Assembly: GCA_963920765.1 (NCBI GenBank)
Contig: OY987248.1
Coordinates: 13,674,539-13,738,538, forward strand
Reading direction: 5' to 3'
Length of the DNA stretch: 64,000 nt
Source: Ulota crispa
Lineage: Eukaryota; Streptophyta; Bryopsida; Orthotrichales; Orthotrichaceae
This document shows, piece by piece, positions 37,129 to 47,477 of the stretch (positions within the stretch are counted from its first letter, which is position 1; each line of letters starts with the position of its first letter). The notes beneath the pieces are model-generated. The model was given only the letters and a program-made list of their open reading frames with translations. It did not search any database and had not been told where the DNA came from. A program made the position numbers and the translations under genes.

Positions 37129-38805
37129 AACTGGCGGAAGGTGTCAATGGAGGGGCGATGCTTGCGCAATGCCTGGCTCGGTAGGTCCCCTCCGGCACTG
37201 GACCGACCGAGAATCCCGCCAGCTGCTCTCTTCCACTACAATCAATTCCAGGATGATGTCAATAGCAGCCGCCCATGGACAGCATATTGGCGCCCACGCA
37301 ACTTGGATCCCGAGCGCATGTTGTGAAGGAACTATGCGCACGTGGAGTTGAGATCATGCCTATGCCCATGCCTACGCAAAATGTGCTCCGAGTTTGCTAC
37401 AGCGCAGACTGCGCTAGACTCGCTGCGTCGTCTTAATCTAGCTAGTTTTTGAGGAGTTTTTTTAGTTGGCTCCATGTATTGGGGGTGGAGGTGAGGGCAG
37501 CCCATAAATTGCTTGCACACGCCGCTGGTTCCCCTACCACAGCTTGTCATTTGTCAACCACCTGTTGCCTGGTGCCTGTACAGCCAGGGTTTTGCTGGTA
37601 CGTCACTTTCTCTCCTTTGTCGTTGGCTTGGGGTCCCTCCGAGCTGTGAATCTCAGGCTTTGTGTACCGCTGTTGTACTTGTACCGTAGCCTGTCACACA
37701 GACTAGAAAGTACAATCGTCGGCACACTTCGATAGGGTCAACCAGAGCTTCCTGTTGTGCATGTCTCCTCTTTGGGGTTGGCTTACTTGCTTTTAATTAG
37801 CACCTCTCCCCACTGATGCCGAGTAGATGCAATTGTCGGTGAAAATTTGATTAGACAATCGACGTTGTTGAATGAAGCAGTAAGGTGAGCTCGATATAGA
37901 AGGCCGTGCTCTTGGGGACGACTAGGAAGCGGGGAATCGGGTTTGCTCATATATGCTTTTACTGCATACTAGCCACTGTTTCGACATAGATTTGGTGTCA
38001 ATTGATGTGAGAAAGTGAGATTAATGAGAGAGTCGTGAGAACTGGACTTGGGTGAAACTCTGCAATTAGTATCGGGGATCTTCATAGATAAAATCGTCAT
38101 AACATCTGAAAGCGAAGAAACTTGCAGAACCAGATGACAAGTGCAGGGACTGTCGGTAGGGAATTTGTGAGACTTGCAGTTTGGAAACGCTTTCAAATTC
38201 TCCACAGGGGATCCACTACGGGACCCTGGTGTCTTCAAGAACCACCACTCTGATTAGCATTGCCAGTTTGTATCGTTTTAGCTACTGCTAATTTCCAATT
38301 CGAAGACGTAACGCAGCCCGAATAAGTGGCCACTGTATCAACTAATTATTAGTATGCTCTTTAAATTCCTAGTGATTGTACTGCCTATTAGTATTTACTC
38401 CTGACCATTACCAGATCCAGTTAATGCGTAACGCACTAACACTATTCCCACCAGCGATCGTTAGACTGGCTAAATTTCGCAAGCTTGCTACCAAAGTTTT
38501 TATGCTATGCAGCCAAAAAACTTGAATGTGAACGTTACAGTGTTAAATTTGTAAAATTTAACTTTTTAGAAGCGTTTTTTAGCCTTTCAAGCCAAATGTG
38601 AAAATCATATTTGGGAGCACTATCTGATTTCCAGTGATTCTTACTTCGAAGCTCTAACTCACTACTAGTATCTCCAGCTAAATCGCTTTCTTTCAACTTG
38701 CAGGTATTCTGTAGCTCCAGCATGTTCACGTTGCTGCAAGGATCGGCAATGACGTAGCGTGCAACTTGTCTTCAAAGGCTCCGATACATCCAACATTCTC
38801 TACCA
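37129..38805. other. Upstream region of the NPF gene, no supported gene
   Basis: 37130..37720 is moderately GC-rich with many short overlapping frames on both strands and no recognisable family. 37720..38800 is ordinary. It may include the promoter and 5' UTR of the NPF transporter gene. No TATA box or other motif is strong enough to list. Confidence 0.35.
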
Positions 38806-38983
38806 ATGGTACTCAATCAATCTCCCCTTTCTTTTCTCCTTCTTTTCCATAGGAAAATAGCGGTGCTCAGAAAGGAGAAGGCACCGTAGTGCTTCAACAG
38901 TTCAACTGGGTCCCAGGCAGTTAGCGATCTAGTATTCTATTCTTCTTGTCTTCTCTTCAACCGAAAAGTGTCTAATAGAACTG

Positions 38984-39497
38984 CTCAAGGGACACCCGGT
39001 ACGATGAGAATATACCAGAAGTACTATCCTAAATTTAACATTTTGTAGAGGAAATCAAGTCAACCACACGATCATAATCATCACAAATGCTTTCGTCTGA
39101 ACGGTCTTTTTCAGGCTTCCAAGTAATGCTTGTGCTGAGTTTATTAGACTTGTACTCAAGGGACACCCGGTACGATGAGAATATACCAGAAGTACTATCC
39201 TAAATTTAACATTTTGTAGAGGAAATCAAGTCAACCACACGATCATAATCATCACAAACGCTTTCGTCTGAACGGTCTTTTTCAGGCTTCCAAATAATGC
39301 TTGTGCTGAGTTTATTAGACTTGTACTCAAGGGACACCCGGTACGATGAGAATATACCAGAAGTACTATCCTAAATTTAACATTTTGTAGAGGAAATCAA
39401 GTCAACCACACGATCATAATCATCACAAACGCTTTCGTCTAAACGGTCTTTTTCAGGCTTCCAAGTAATGCTTGTGCTGACTTTATTAGACTTGTAC
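38984..39497. repeat. 171-bp tandem triplication upstream of the NPF exon
   Basis: Three head-to-tail copies of a 171-base unit: GACACCCGGTACGATGAG begins at 38991, 39162 and 39333. The copies are almost identical, with only a few single-base differences, so the expansion is recent. Each unit contains a short ATG frame (ATGAGAATATACC..TTTTGTAG, 15 codons with stop). The array ends about 30 bases before the acceptor of the first clear NPF coding exon, so it lies in an intron or 5' leader. Confidence 0.95.
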
Positions 39498-39529
39498 TGA
39501 CTCAATCATTCAATCTACGATTTTTGCAG

Positions 39530-42500
39530 AAGCTGAAGGAAAGCGGTGAATCGTCTGGAAAGGAAGACTCCAGTTACGATGGACGCATTACAGATGCTGC
39601 CATTGACGGCTCTCTTGATTACAAGAACCACCCGGCCGACAAATCTCGAACCGGGCGCTGGGGTGCAGTTAGTTTCATTATGGGTATGGAACTATCCTGC
39701 ATTCTTGTACAGAATACCATAATTATTCATTAAAATGGGAAAAAGCGCACATTTTGGGAGTTTTGGATTTTGTATTTTTGAGAATGTTTTGGTGATCTAG
39801 ATTCTAGAGTGAATTTTATGATGATTTCTTCAAGAAATTACATCCTTGATGTCGGAACTTGAAGTAATTGTCATGAAACTTACTCTAAGTTGCTAGAATA
39901 CTTTCACAAATACAAAATTCAAAAATCCCAAAATGTTTCTTTTTTTTCCCAATTTTAATGAATATGGTGTTTCAATGACAAATTGACAATGCTTGGTTGG
40001 TTGTCTTGTTATTTTTTTTAGTTCAGATTGAATTCTCTCCAATTGGTTATTATGTTTGTCTCATGGAAGGTCATTGAAGCTTAAAACACCATATTATTTT
40101 GTTAAATTTGGAAAAGGAGTACATTTTGGGACTTTGAGGTGATCACCTCAAACAAAGCTCGCAGCGTTTTTTTGGTACACGTGCCCTCACTTGAGAGAGG
40201 AGGAATTTGCAAGGGAAAAATCTTAGTGGCTCAAATTGAATTTGATACCTTTGAATCTGATTTAAAGTAATTTTTTGGGTTTGAGGTGGAGTACAAAATG
40301 GTACCTCCATGGCTCCATTTTTCCCAATTTAACAAATATGTTGTTTTAACCAACAATTCCCATTCTCTTTCAATGTTTAGAATGTTAGCTTTTCCTTGAT
40401 ATTGAACTTGTTATTCATTAATTTGGGAAAACAATAGGTACCATTTTGTACCTCACCTTAATCCAAAATTGCCCGCTTAATTCAAATTAAGGAGGTCACC
40501 TGAAACCTAATTAATGAACTTTAATTTGTTCAAAATTTCAGAAGTTAATGAACTTTCTATCCAAAAAGAGCATATTTTTGGATGATCAATATACATCTCA
40601 TTTCATTGAAAAATAGTCAACAAACTTCCAATTCATTGAATATGACTCTATAAAAAAAAAGCCAAAAATCACACTTTGTACGCTTTTTCCCAAATTAACA
40701 AATTAACGAATAAGGCATAATTGGCAGATTTCCATAGAGTGCAAGTTCTTGAGAAAATTGTAAACACACACCAAATTAAAGAGGCTATAAATGTGCATTT
40801 TCCGTAAGGGCATGAAAGATAAAGGTTTTTATGAGTGCAAATAGTTTTGGAAGGCACAATATATAAATGGAGCATGATGAAATCACAAGCAAATAACATC
40901 CCCCTTATGTTGGTTGTGGTTTGAGGGTGACAGGTGCTGTGATCATTGAAAGGTTGGCATTCTATGGGATTGCATTAAACTTGATCACATACCTCACAAC
41001 AGTTTTGCATGAGGGCACAGCAGAGTCCATCACCAACGTGTGGAACTGGGGTGGTGTGGCATGGATCACCCCTTTGGTTGGAGGATTCATTGCAGATGCA
41101 TACCTTGGTCGGTACAAGACCATCCAATTCAGCTTTTTCATTTATATTGCGGTATGTTTTGAAATTCCAACTTAATCAACCTTTTAATGTAGGAGCGTGT
41201 TGCTATGACCAATACAATACAAGGTATTTTTCTTGTACTTGAAATGGATTCACACTTTTACTACATTTGAGGTTGACACAGAAGTTAAAATATATATCAA
41301 TGTGATCCTAGATTCCTAGTGAACTATTTGAGATCCCAAATTAAAACATTTTAATGATAGTTCATACCAATTGTACAGTAGCGTATCTACTATTATGCCC
41401 TAGGGACGTTCCAGGGTATGAATTCTTTTTGTCAAATGATTTGGGTTTTGAATAATAAATTTGTAGCATTGGCAAGATTGGAATATCAAACTTGTGACTT
41501 CCAACTCTATACAGACTGCCATCAATTTATGTTTCACATTGCCCACCTTGAATAGTGCTAGTGTCCTAAACTTCTAACAAAAGAACAAAATGAACAAATT
41601 TGGCTTTTGTGTGTACGTTCCATTTTAGCAACTTTCAGTGTACAAATTAATTTCTTCTCCTTATAATTCCAAATTTGATGCAGGAAGACGATGCGTACTA
41701 TCCCAAATAACGTCAAGGTTGCCCATATGGCTAATTTCTAAGAGATTGACACTTTGTTCGAAGCTCTAAGCACTTGGATGTCACACTTTTTACGTGACTA
41801 ATCCTTCTAAATTAATACAATTTAATCCTATCCTTAAATCCTGTATGTTTGTGATTATGCAGGGGATGGTGTTACTAACCTTAACAGTGGCACTACCGGC
41901 ATTAAAGCCGCCGTCATGTCCCATGCAAACAAATTGCAAAAACGCATCACAATTATCAACAAGGCTCTTCTACTTTGCCCTCTACATTGTGGCCATTGCC
42001 ATTGGAGGGATCAAGCCTTGTTTCTCATCGCTTGGGGCAGACCAATTTGATGAGGAGGATGTAAAGGAGCGGCCAATGAAGAGGTCCTTCTTCAACTATT
42101 GGTGGATTTCGGTGACAGGCGGTGCAACCTTGGCACTCACATTTTTGGTGTATGTGGAAGACCATGTGGGGTTTGGGTGGGGATATGGCATTCCTACAGT
42201 GGGGATGGTGTTCTCCGTCATTCTCTTCATTGCTGGGAGGCGCCGTTATCGATACAAGTTACCCAAGGGGAGTCCCTTCACACAAGTGGCACAAGTTGTG
42301 GTGGCTGCAGGGAGGAAGGCTTGGGTCCAAGTCCCAGATGATGCCAACCTCTTGCACGAGACTTTTCAGCCCAAGAAACGAAATCTCCTCCACACCAACA
42401 ACTTAAGGTGGTAGCTTACATCATCAAACATTGGCAGTAATTTCCAAATGTTTGTAAATTTGGGAAAAACACTTTTGCAAAATGGATTTTGGGCATATTG

Positions 42501-45500
42501 AAATTTGCATTTGTAAGAATATTTTGGTGAATTAGTGACCTTTGTTTTTGTCAGTTTGAAGATGAACTTTTTTTTGTCAATCCATACACATTTGGTTTGT
42601 CACTTTGGATAGTTTTTCTTGTAGTTAAAGGAAGTTCAGCAATGTGATGGAGATGTTGTATGTGTTTTGGACATTTTTTTTTGGTCAATTCATACAGATT
42701 TAGTCTGCCAGTTTGGACAGTTTTTTCTTGTACTTAACGAAAGTTTTGCAACATGATGGAAATGTTGTGTGCAGGTTTCTGGACAAGGCTGCAACAATCA
42801 CGGCAGACGACGCCGGAAAAGCAGGCCAGATGACGGCAGAAGGAGGAGCAGAAGGAGGAACAGGAGAGCTGAACTGGAGGCTGTGCACGGTGACGAGGGT
42901 GGAGGAAGTGAAGCTGCTGGTGAAGGTGATGCCGGTGTGGCTGGCGACGCTGGTGTTCGTGGTGACGACGCAGCAGCTGTCCACGGTGTTCCTGCGCCAG
43001 GGCCTCACCATGGACCTCCGTATGGGCCCGCACTTCCGCATCCCCCCGGCCTCGCTGGAGCTCAGCTGCTCGCTCACCGCCATCCTCGCCATCCCCGTGT
43101 ACGACCTCTACCTGGTGCCCGTGGTGCGCAAGTTCACGCGCAACGAGCGAGGCTTCTCGCTGCTGCAACGCATCGGCGTGGGCATGGTGCTCAGCGTGCT
43201 GGGCATGGCTGTGGCGGCCGTGGTGGAACAGAAACGACTGGGCGTGGTGGCCGCGCATGGGTTGCAGCATAGCACCAAGCCTCTGCCTCTCTCTGTCTTC
43301 TGGCTCACTCCCCAGTACAGCATCATGGGGCTCGCTCAGGTACTCGAACTAACTCCATCTCAACACCATATTTGTTAATTTGGGAAAAACGGTACATTTT
43401 GGAACTTTCAAATTTTGAGGTGAAGGTTTCAGGTGACCACCTAAAATCAAGCTCAACGTTTTTTTATTTGTACACGTGCCCTCACCTAAGAGAAGGAAAT
43501 TAGTGATGGAAAAAATCTTAGTGGCTCAGATTCAATTTGATACCTTCGAATCTGGTTTAAGGTAACTTTTTGGGTTTAAGGTAACTTTTTGGGTTTAAGG
43601 TAACTTTTTGGGTTTAAGGTAACTTTTTGGGTTTAAGGTAACTTTTTGGGTTTAAGGTAACTTTTTGGGTTTAAGGTAACTTTTTGGGTTTATGGTAACT
43701 TTTTGGGTTTAAGGTAACTTTTTGGGTTTAAGGTAACTTTTTGGGTTTATGGTAACTTTTTGGGTTTATGGTAACTTTTTGGGTTTAAGGTGGAGTACAA
43801 CAAAATGGGACACCTGTTTTTCCTAAATTAACAAATATGGTGTTATCTTTGCCTTCTTCACTAGATGTCTACCAAAAGTAGTCACTCAAAGTTTCTACAT
43901 GTAAACCACAGTGTTCCTGTCTTTTGTGACTATAATCATTGCTTTCAATGTAAACTTGGTTAAGGTAATATGCTCTAAAACCGTCACTTCAAGGGCTGGT
44001 TTGCCTTTTCATGGGCTTTTCGAGATAGGAAGTTTTTTTGCATAATTTTCAAACAAAGAGAAATAGATTTCAAATGTATCACAACTTCTTTCATATTTTT
44101 GGAAGCATTATTGAATTGTTGATGAATTTTCAAAGTTTTCTATAGTAGGCACCTATTTGTGACTATAAGTCCTCCAAAAATTGTTCCCTTGCAACTTGTA
44201 TAAAGATAAGGTGAAATTGAGAAATATGATTGGCTCTTGCACACCTCTTCTTCTATGACTTAAAGAGGTCCATTCAAAACCCACTTCATATCCATTCCTA
44301 AGCTACCTATAAGACGTTTTACAAGAGATGGGTAGCAATTCAAGCTACCTTAATGGTGGTTTTTTTTTTGTCTGTTTTTTGGGGTTGTCGTAATTCACAT
44401 ACCCTAGAACACCTTAGTAGTTAAATTGGGAAAATAGAGGTACCATTTTGTACTCCACCTTAATCTTACATACAATAAATGTAGGCATAGCTATAGCTCT
44501 AAGTTGAAAATTATTTAAAATTCTTGTAGACAATCACTAAGACTTCAATATTGTACATTGTAATATGCTAAATTTTACATAATGACAAAAATAGTGAAAG
44601 TCCCAGAATGTAATCTTTTTCCTAATTGACCTAATATGGTGTTCTAGATATTATCTCCCTTTAGGCCTGTTATGGCATCCCACCAGAAAACTAATTCTCT
44701 CTCCCTGGTACTCGTGGGGAGGGATTACAATCAAGTTTCTGCTGCCTACATCCGTATTGTATAAGCGACAGCATTGGTTAATGATAAGGAAATTATAAGA
44801 CGGTACTAGCAAAGTTCCTTTCTCTTGTGTTATTCCATATTTATTGGACAACTCTAGTAAGTGGTCTTTAACAGGTTCGGTTCCCATGAAAATGTGAAGA
44901 GTTTCTTTTCTAAGTAGGATACCAGCAACCTCTTTTGTGAATCCTTTAGAAATCTCTCACGAAACCCTTTATAGGAACCTCTCACAAAGACACTGGATAC
45001 ATAGAATGCCTAAAGACTTAGAAACTTGAAATGTTACATTGTGAAACTTCCACAAAGAGTGAACTTCCATGCACTAGCAAAGTTGGGAAAGAGTGTAAGC
45101 GTTTCTTATAGTTGATTGGCATATTTTCACATTGCTAAACAAAAGTTCAGCTTAACACTTCTATGTGATAGAGGAGAAAACCATATGGCAAGTTTGCTTC
45201 CATGTTTGGAGGGAGAAAAACATGTGATAGGTTCATGCAATTCAATTTGCAAGGGGTGCACTTTCTATCTTCAATGTGATGAGTTTCTGAATCCTCTTAG
45301 ACAAACTTCCTAATTTTATTGCTTGAACATTCCACACATTCATGCATTGGTTTTTGTCAACATTTTGTCTTTTTTTTTTGTCTTAGTTATACTAGAGATT
45401 GATTGAGGTGATGGTTTTGGACATGGGTGGCAGGTGTTTGCGTGGATGGGGATGTTGGAATTTTTTTATGACCAAGCTCCAGATGACATGCAAAGCATTG

Positions 45501-45778
45501 GGACATCACTCTTCTTGAGCAATGCTGGGGTGGCTCACTTCTTGTGCTCTATCATTGTCGACCTTGTGGGCCGTGTGACAGGCAGAGGTGGAAGAAGACA
45601 ATGGATTCAACCACATACCAACCAATCCCAACTAGACAAGTACTATTGGCTACTCACTGCTATGTCTGCAATAAATTGTCTTTGCTTTTTTGTGGTAGCC
45701 TCTTGGTACAGATACAAGCAAGTTGAACGGTGTCACAAGACCAAGGTGGTACCCACTGAACCTCCACTTATGGAGTAA
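39530..45778 (+). CDS. NPF: NPF (NRT1/PTR family) transporter
   Basis: Proton-coupled transporter of the major facilitator superfamily, a plasma-membrane or tonoplast protein of the family that moves nitrate, peptides or hormones. Exons: 39530..39683, 40934..41151, 41863..42407, 42775..43339, 45434..45778. All joins are GT..AG and in phase, totalling 1827 bases (608 codons plus stop). Family landmarks in order: DGSLDYKNHPA; IERLAFYGIALNLITYL; GGFIADAYLGRYKTI; GADQFDEED with FFNYWW; LCTVTRVEEVKLLVKVMPVW; FRIPPASL; VFAWMGMLEFFYDQAPDDM; SWYRYK at the C-terminus. The start codon is unresolved. One option is an upstream exon ending ATG at 38806..38808, directly followed by a GT donor, which would join in frame to AAG CTG AAG. 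The first Glu of the ExxER motif is Val (VIIER). Exon 4 is far richer in G and C than the others. Substrate unknown. Confidence 0.92.
39713..39970 (+). mobile_element. Degenerate AACACC-family MITE in NPF intron
   Basis: Left AATACCATAATTATTCATTA and right TAATGAATATGGTGTT are inverted ends of the same family as 35361..35618, each followed inward by GGGAAAAA or its complement. The body has diverged and no target duplication is evident. It is in the intron after the first clear coding exon. Confidence 0.5.
40085..40345 (+). mobile_element. AACACC-family MITE, 261 bp, 4-bp TSD TTAA
   Basis: Starts AACACCATATTATTTTGTTA and ends ..AACAAATATGTTGTT. TTAA is duplicated at 40081..40084 and 40346..40349. 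The body matches the 35361 copy (CACGTGCCCTCACTTGAGAG, AAAATCTTAGTGGCTCAAAT). It sits in the NPF intron 39684..40933, beside two other family members. Confidence 0.85.
40408..40712. mobile_element. Degenerate AACACC-family relative in NPF intron
   Basis: TTATTCATTAATTTGGGAAAA at the left and, reversed from the right, CCTTATTCGTTAATTTGTTA followed by ATTTGGGAAAAAGCG, form inverted ends of the same type. The interior differs from the full copies. No duplication can be assigned. Confidence 0.4.
43361..43844 (+). mobile_element. AACACC-family MITE enlarged by a minisatellite, TSD ATCT
   Basis: Ends CAACACCATATTTGTTAATT and ..TTAACAAATATGGTGTT, with ATCT at 43357..43360 and 43845..43848. Without its 12-copy 19-base array the element would be about 256 bases, the size of its relatives. 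It starts 21 bases after the donor of NPF exon 4, so it is in the last intron. Confidence 0.85.
43557..43790. repeat. 19-bp minisatellite, 12 copies, inside a MITE
   Basis: Unit GGTAACTTTTTGGGTTTAA; AACTTTTT recurs every 19 bases from 43564 to 43773. Only A/T variation at one position (TTTAAGG or TTTATGG) separates units. Sister MITEs have a single copy flanked by half a unit (for example GGTAACTTTTTGGGTTTAAG near 62543), which identifies the seed of the expansion. Confidence 0.95.
43961..44352 (+). mobile_element. TAAGGTA-family MITE, 392 bp, in NPF intron
   Basis: Begins TAAGGTAATATGCTCTAAAA and ends GCTACCTTA. The interior shares AAACAAAGAGAAATAGAT, TTTCATATTTTTGGAAGCAT and TTGTGACTATAAGTCCTCC with 46788..47201. 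Degenerate inverted ends. Non-coding, in the last NPF intron. Confidence 0.6.
44408..44643 (+). mobile_element. AACACC-family MITE, 236 bp, TSD CTAG
   Basis: Starts AACACCTTAGTAGTTAAATT and ends ..GACCTAATATGGTGTT. CTAG lies directly outside both ends (44404..44407 and 44644..44647). The body is related to, but shorter than, the 258-base copies. It is the second family member in the last NPF intron. Confidence 0.8.
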
Positions 45779-46787
45779 CCTACTAAACCTTGATTTCAAT
45801 AAACCCTTGTATGTATAGTAGTTGTGTCCTCTAGAGTAGAGTTTCCTCAATAGTTGGGGTACTCCTATTCTACTGCTTTCTAATTGTTTTTTGTCTCATT
45901 TGGAGGTTCTTGATGAGGTTATTGACAATAGAAATGAAGCTTTACTGTAAGTGCAACTACATGAAATTTCCAAGGGCTACACTTCACACTTCCCCATTCC
46001 TTGACAAAGTTAGACTTCTCAATGATTCAAGTAAATAGTATTTGTTTTGTCATCAATGACTTGACTGTAGAATTTCACATTGCTTTGGAGATCTTCTTAA
46101 AGCTTAGACAAGCTAAGAATCTTGATAAAGTGGTCCACATGCACATATGAAGATACAATTATGTCTATTGGATCTATATTGTATAACCCTAAAGTAAAAC
46201 AAGTGTATCAAAATCATAAAACAGACAAACACCAATTCAACTTATAAAAAAACATGTGATTTGGCCAAAGTATCACAATTAGAGAAGAGGTTACTTGGAG
46301 AATAAGAAAGTTCTTGACAATAGAGTAAACATTAGAGAAGTTGGTGAGAGAAATTTAGGTGGACAAACCAACTTTATCGATTCCTCATTCAAAACCAAAG
46401 CATTTTCTTCTAGAAGAATCATGAGAATTGCACCTCTAGTTTGGGATCCCTATCATTCAGCTCTCCTAAATTGTGTAGGAGAGAGTGACCTCGACTTTTG
46501 TTGATTACTCAAAGGCATTTCTTCCTCCAACCACCTCTTTCGTTCCCTTCTCCTTTTCCTTGTGTCCACCTACGCAAGTGGTAAATTTCAGTAACAATTA
46601 ACCAACAGTAAGCATGCCTTATGGTTCAATTAAACAAAATGTCAAACTAGCCTTGAATTGACAAACCACGCTTAAAGGACAATCATAAGATGGTATCAAC
46701 AAAAATAAAGAAGAAGGGTCAATTGACAAGTCTGCACAGCAAATTGTGAACCACAAAAGACTAAAAAAAATATATGTAGAGTTTGTT
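45779..46787. other. Between the convergent NPF and coiled-coil genes, no gene seen
   Basis: Presumably holds the 3' UTR of the NPF gene. The open frame 46295..46504 has no recognisable features. Confidence 0.4.
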
Positions 46788-47201
46788 TAAGGTAGTCGGC
46801 TTGAAAACCGACCATCTAAGGGCTCATTCCCCTTTTTCAGGATTTTCCATGGATGGGAGGACTTTTAGTTCATTTCTCAGACAAAGAGAAAGAGATGCGG
46901 AATGTAACACAAGTCATTTCATATTTTTTGAAGCATTTTTGAATTACTTATGAGTTTTCAAAATGCATGTGTCATAGGTCTCTACTTGTGATCCTAGACC
47001 TTCCAAGAATCGTTCACTTGTAAGTTGTGAAGAGATTTGGAAAAGCAAGGAGAATGATTGACTCTTGCAATTAAAAACAACTTTTCTTTCATGCATTCAA
47101 TGACTGTAAGAGGACGCTTGAAGAATCACCTCATGTACATTTCAGTATAGTCTACATGGGCGGTTCAAAATGACCGAACGGTTTTAGAACCGACTACCTT
47201 A
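46788..47201 (+). mobile_element. TAAGGTA-family MITE, 414 bp
   Basis: The ends are clear inverted repeats: TAAGGTAGTCGGCTTGAAAA and, reversed from the right, TAAGGTAGTCGGTTCTAAAA. The interior matches 43961..44352. It lies just beyond the 3' end of the coiled-coil gene. Confidence 0.75.
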
Positions 47202-47477
47202 CACTTCTCTTGACAAGTCTTGAGGATAAGGCATAACTATTAAGAGCCCATGGGACAAGCTCTGAAAACACTAAAAAGCAAATAAGCTAAGCTATTTTGT
47301 TTGCTTGACCATTTTGTAGATTAATAGTGTGCAAAAAATGGTCAAACAGTCAAGACCACTCACAAAAGCGTTGCTGAGTATGTTTCCATGTCGTTTTTAT
47401 AATCCTAGTTTTTTTCTCCAAGCCCATCAATGTAAACCTTTTTAAAGAAAACTCTAACTTTTGGAAGAGAAAATACT

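Noticed and set aside
42734-43270. 178-codon His-rich minus frame
   Set aside because: Antisense shadow of GC-rich NPF exon 4.
42769-43272. 167-codon + frame, Arg/Gly-rich
   Set aside because: Out-of-frame reading of NPF exon 4.
43557-43790. Interstitial telomere repeat
   Set aside because: The unit is 19 bases and not TTTAGGG; it is an expansion of MITE sequence.
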